23,196 bases of DNA from Aquariibacter sp964433315 (GTDB taxonomy: Bacteria; Pseudomonadota; Gammaproteobacteria; Burkholderiales; Burkholderiaceae_C), in the NCBI GenBank assembly GCA_964433315.1, contig CAYSQO010000032.1, positions 1 through 23,196 of the forward strand, given 5' to 3'. The notes beneath the pieces are model-generated. The model worked only from the letters and a program-made list of their open reading frames with translations. It had not been told where the DNA came from and did not search any database. Positions 23,048-23,196 of this stretch are shown here, piece after piece. The translations under genes and the position numbers were made by a program. How positions within the stretch are numbered: position 1 is the stretch's first letter; the number at the start of each line of letters is the position of its first letter.

Positions 23048-23063
23048 TGGCACGGCCGATGCA
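23048..23063 (+). promoter_or_regulatory. sigma-54 (RpoN) type promoter directed out of the right edge
   Basis: TGGCACGGCCGATGCA matches the -24/-12 consensus TGGCACG-N4-TTGCA at 11 of 12 defined positions. It has the invariant GG (23049-23050) and GC (23061-23062) with exactly 10 bases between them. It points away from the MocR gene. The regulated gene is not in the window; transcription would start near 23075. Confidence 0.65.
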
Positions 23064-23105
23064 AAGCAGGCTGGGCCGAGCCGCGGGGCCGGCGCCCCGC
23101 CCCTT

Positions 23106-23159
23106 CCCCCCCCCCCCCCCCCCCCCCCCCCCGGCCCCCCCGCCCCAAAAGCCCCCTCC
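23106..23159. other. poly-C low-complexity tract at the window edge, possible assembly artefact
   Basis: An uninterrupted run of 27 C (23106-23132) is followed by more C-rich sequence broken only by GG, G, AAAAG and T. No comparable homopolymer occurs elsewhere in the window. It lies within 100 bases of the end, the usual place for low-quality contig termini. Coding calls across it should not be trusted. Confidence 0.6.
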
Positions 23160-23196
23160 CGCCCCCCCCGAAAGCGGGTGTCCTTTTGGCCTCGAA

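Noticed and set aside
23059..23110. Possible plus-strand gene start at the ATG inside the sigma-54-like promoter
   Set aside because: The ATG is part of the -12 element, has no ribosome site, and the frame runs at once into the poly-C tract.
22906..23148. Minus-strand open frame of 80 codons at the right edge
   Set aside because: It starts inside the poly-C tract (giving a run of glycines), has no ribosome site, and would overlap the sigma-54-like promoter.

Overview
The window looks like a chromosomal segment of a very GC-rich betaproteobacterium, probably Burkholderiales. The basis is the strong G/C third-position codon bias, the nearly universal TGA stops, and the block htpX / fmt-def / LysM protein-dprA-smg, a grouping common in that order. 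I cannot name a genus from the sequence. I saw no rRNA, tRNA, insertion sequence, CRISPR array or prophage gene.

Left part (1-6883, all minus strand): a biotin-independent malonate decarboxylase operon. Read 5'->3' on the minus strand it runs LysR regulator (mdcR-like) - [139 bp with a 27-bp palindrome] - matC-type malonate carrier - mdcA (alpha) - mdcC (acyl carrier protein) - mdcD (beta) - mdcE (gamma) - mdcG (holo-ACP synthase) - a further gene cut by the window edge. MatC brings malonate in, MdcA moves malonyl onto the MdcC prosthetic group, MdcD/E decarboxylate it, and MdcG installs the prosthetic group. mdcB and mdcH are not between the visible genes; the truncated gene at the edge may be one of them. 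From mdcC onward every junction is an identical 4-bp ATGA overlap.

Middle (6994-15587): a glutathione-gated K+ efflux pair (kefF-kefC, plus strand) faces htpX (minus). Next come a small secreted protein of unknown function (plus), the translation-initiation pair def-fmt (minus), and, divergent from def, a LysM protein, dprA (GTG start) and smg (plus).

Right part (15609-22713, all minus): a MocR/GabR-type regulator, then yajC-secD-secF (Sec translocon accessory complex) and a DUF1631 protein. The yajC-secD gap carries strong hairpins. tgt/queA, usual neighbours of yajC, and topA, a usual neighbour of smg, are absent from those positions.

Right edge (22714-23196): no gene. Upstream of the MocR gene are six same-orientation copies of a TTGATYG-type repeat, two dyads, and a near-consensus sigma-54 promoter pointing right, out of the window. 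This is the least ordinary part: it suggests a MocR regulator divergent from a sigma-54-dependent gene or operon that is not included. The final ~90 bases are a poly-C low-complexity stretch that resembles a contig-end artefact.
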